Origin: an uncultured Lachnospiraceae bacterium
Lineage (GTDB): Bacteria > Bacillota > Clostridia > Lachnospirales > Lachnospiraceae
Length of the DNA: 6,057 nucleotides
Direction of reading: 5' to 3'
Assembly: GCA_948468325.1 (NCBI GenBank)
Contig: CAOKHR010000156.1
Span: 1 to 6,057 of the forward strand
The position numbers were made by a program, and so were the translations under genes. This document shows positions 5,924-6,057 of the stretch, piece by piece. Under the pieces are notes generated by a model. That model did no database searches, was not told where the DNA came from, and worked only from the letters and a program-made list of their open reading frames with translations. The first letter of the stretch is position 1; every line of letters begins with the position of its first letter.

Positions 5924-6057
5924 ATCCCAATATGACACGCTCCTACAGAGCGGTCTCGAAATGTATACCCTAAAGGGCATCCCAATATGACACGCTCCTA
6001 CGGAGCGGTCTCGAAATGTATACCCTAAAGGGCATCCCAATATGACACGCTCCTACG
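5920..6057. repeat. 55-bp tandem repeat array, two full copies and one cut by the window edge
   Basis: Copies run 5920-5974, 5975-6029 and 6030-6057 (first 28 bases only). Copies 1 and 2 differ at one base (A at 5947, G at 6002). Each copy holds two inverted repeats: CGCTCC-TAC-GGAGCG (5993-6007 in copy 2; one mismatched pair in copy 1) and, across the unit boundary, CCCT-AA-AGGG (5968-5977 and 6023-6032). The unit is 55 bases, not a multiple of three, and no reading frame runs through it, so it is non-coding. It lies just upstream of the first gene of the operon. It could be a variable-number regulatory element, a set of protein-binding sites, or a remnant of dispersed repetitive DNA; the far end is outside the window. 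Confidence 0.95.

Noticed and set aside
5912..5977. Hairpins as intrinsic terminators of an upstream gene
   Set aside because: Stems are only four to six pairs and no run of T follows on either strand, so there is no terminator signature.
5960..5990. A promoter within the repeat on the minus strand (TTGGGA and TATACA)
   Set aside because: The two hexamers are only 12 bases apart, too short for a normal promoter, and no better pair was found.
5920..6057. Tandem repeats as a CRISPR array
   Set aside because: The units are contiguous 55-bp copies with no unique spacers between them, and no cas genes are present.

Overview
The window looks like chromosomal DNA of a low-to-moderate-GC Gram-positive anaerobe, most likely a clostridial species of the Lachnospiraceae type. 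This is inferred from near-perfect AGGAGG ribosome binding sites before almost every gene, TTG starts, AT-rich codons, and the mix of Tad-like pilus genes with subtilase and InlB-like domains. No marker gene fixes the genus.

All convincing genes lie on the minus strand and form one compact, right-to-left gene cluster. The gaps are 9-20 bases, with no terminator-like hairpin between genes, so the nine genes are read as one operon. In transcription order they are: (1) a 60-residue single-span membrane peptide (5695-5877); (2) a CpaF/TadA-type secretion ATPase with intact Walker A and His-box motifs (4562-5674); (3) a 499-residue inner-membrane platform protein with two tandem T2SSF (TadB/TadC-like) units in one chain (3049-4548); (4) a 124-residue TadE/pseudopilin-like protein (2658-3032); (5) and (6) two more tiny single-span proteins of 36 and 49 residues (2529-2639, 2364-2513); (7) a 170-residue membrane-anchored protein with an Ig-like C-terminus (1842-2354); (8) a 216-residue anchored protein ending in an InlB-type beta-grasp-like repeat (1180-1830); and (9) a secreted subtilisin-family (S8) protease with a full catalytic tetrad, cut by the left edge (1-1160).

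Together this is the core of a Tad-like (type IVc pilus / type II secretion related) machine. The ATPase drives the fused platform protein, which would assemble small one-span subunits and larger anchored subunits with adhesin-like outer domains. The secreted protease may process or remodel the product. No prepilin peptidase, TadZ/CpaE or secretin is visible, and none of the small proteins has a textbook prepilin cleavage motif. The three tiny proteins share a glycine-spaced pattern and look like a paralogous mini-pilin set. This is the most novel part of the window.

The right end (5878-6057) is the intergenic region upstream of the operon. It carries a 55-bp tandem array (two full copies and a third cut by the window edge), each copy containing two small inverted repeats, with a diverged half-copy hairpin at the operon-proximal end. 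It could be a regulatory or variable-number region controlling the operon, but no promoter could be assigned with confidence.
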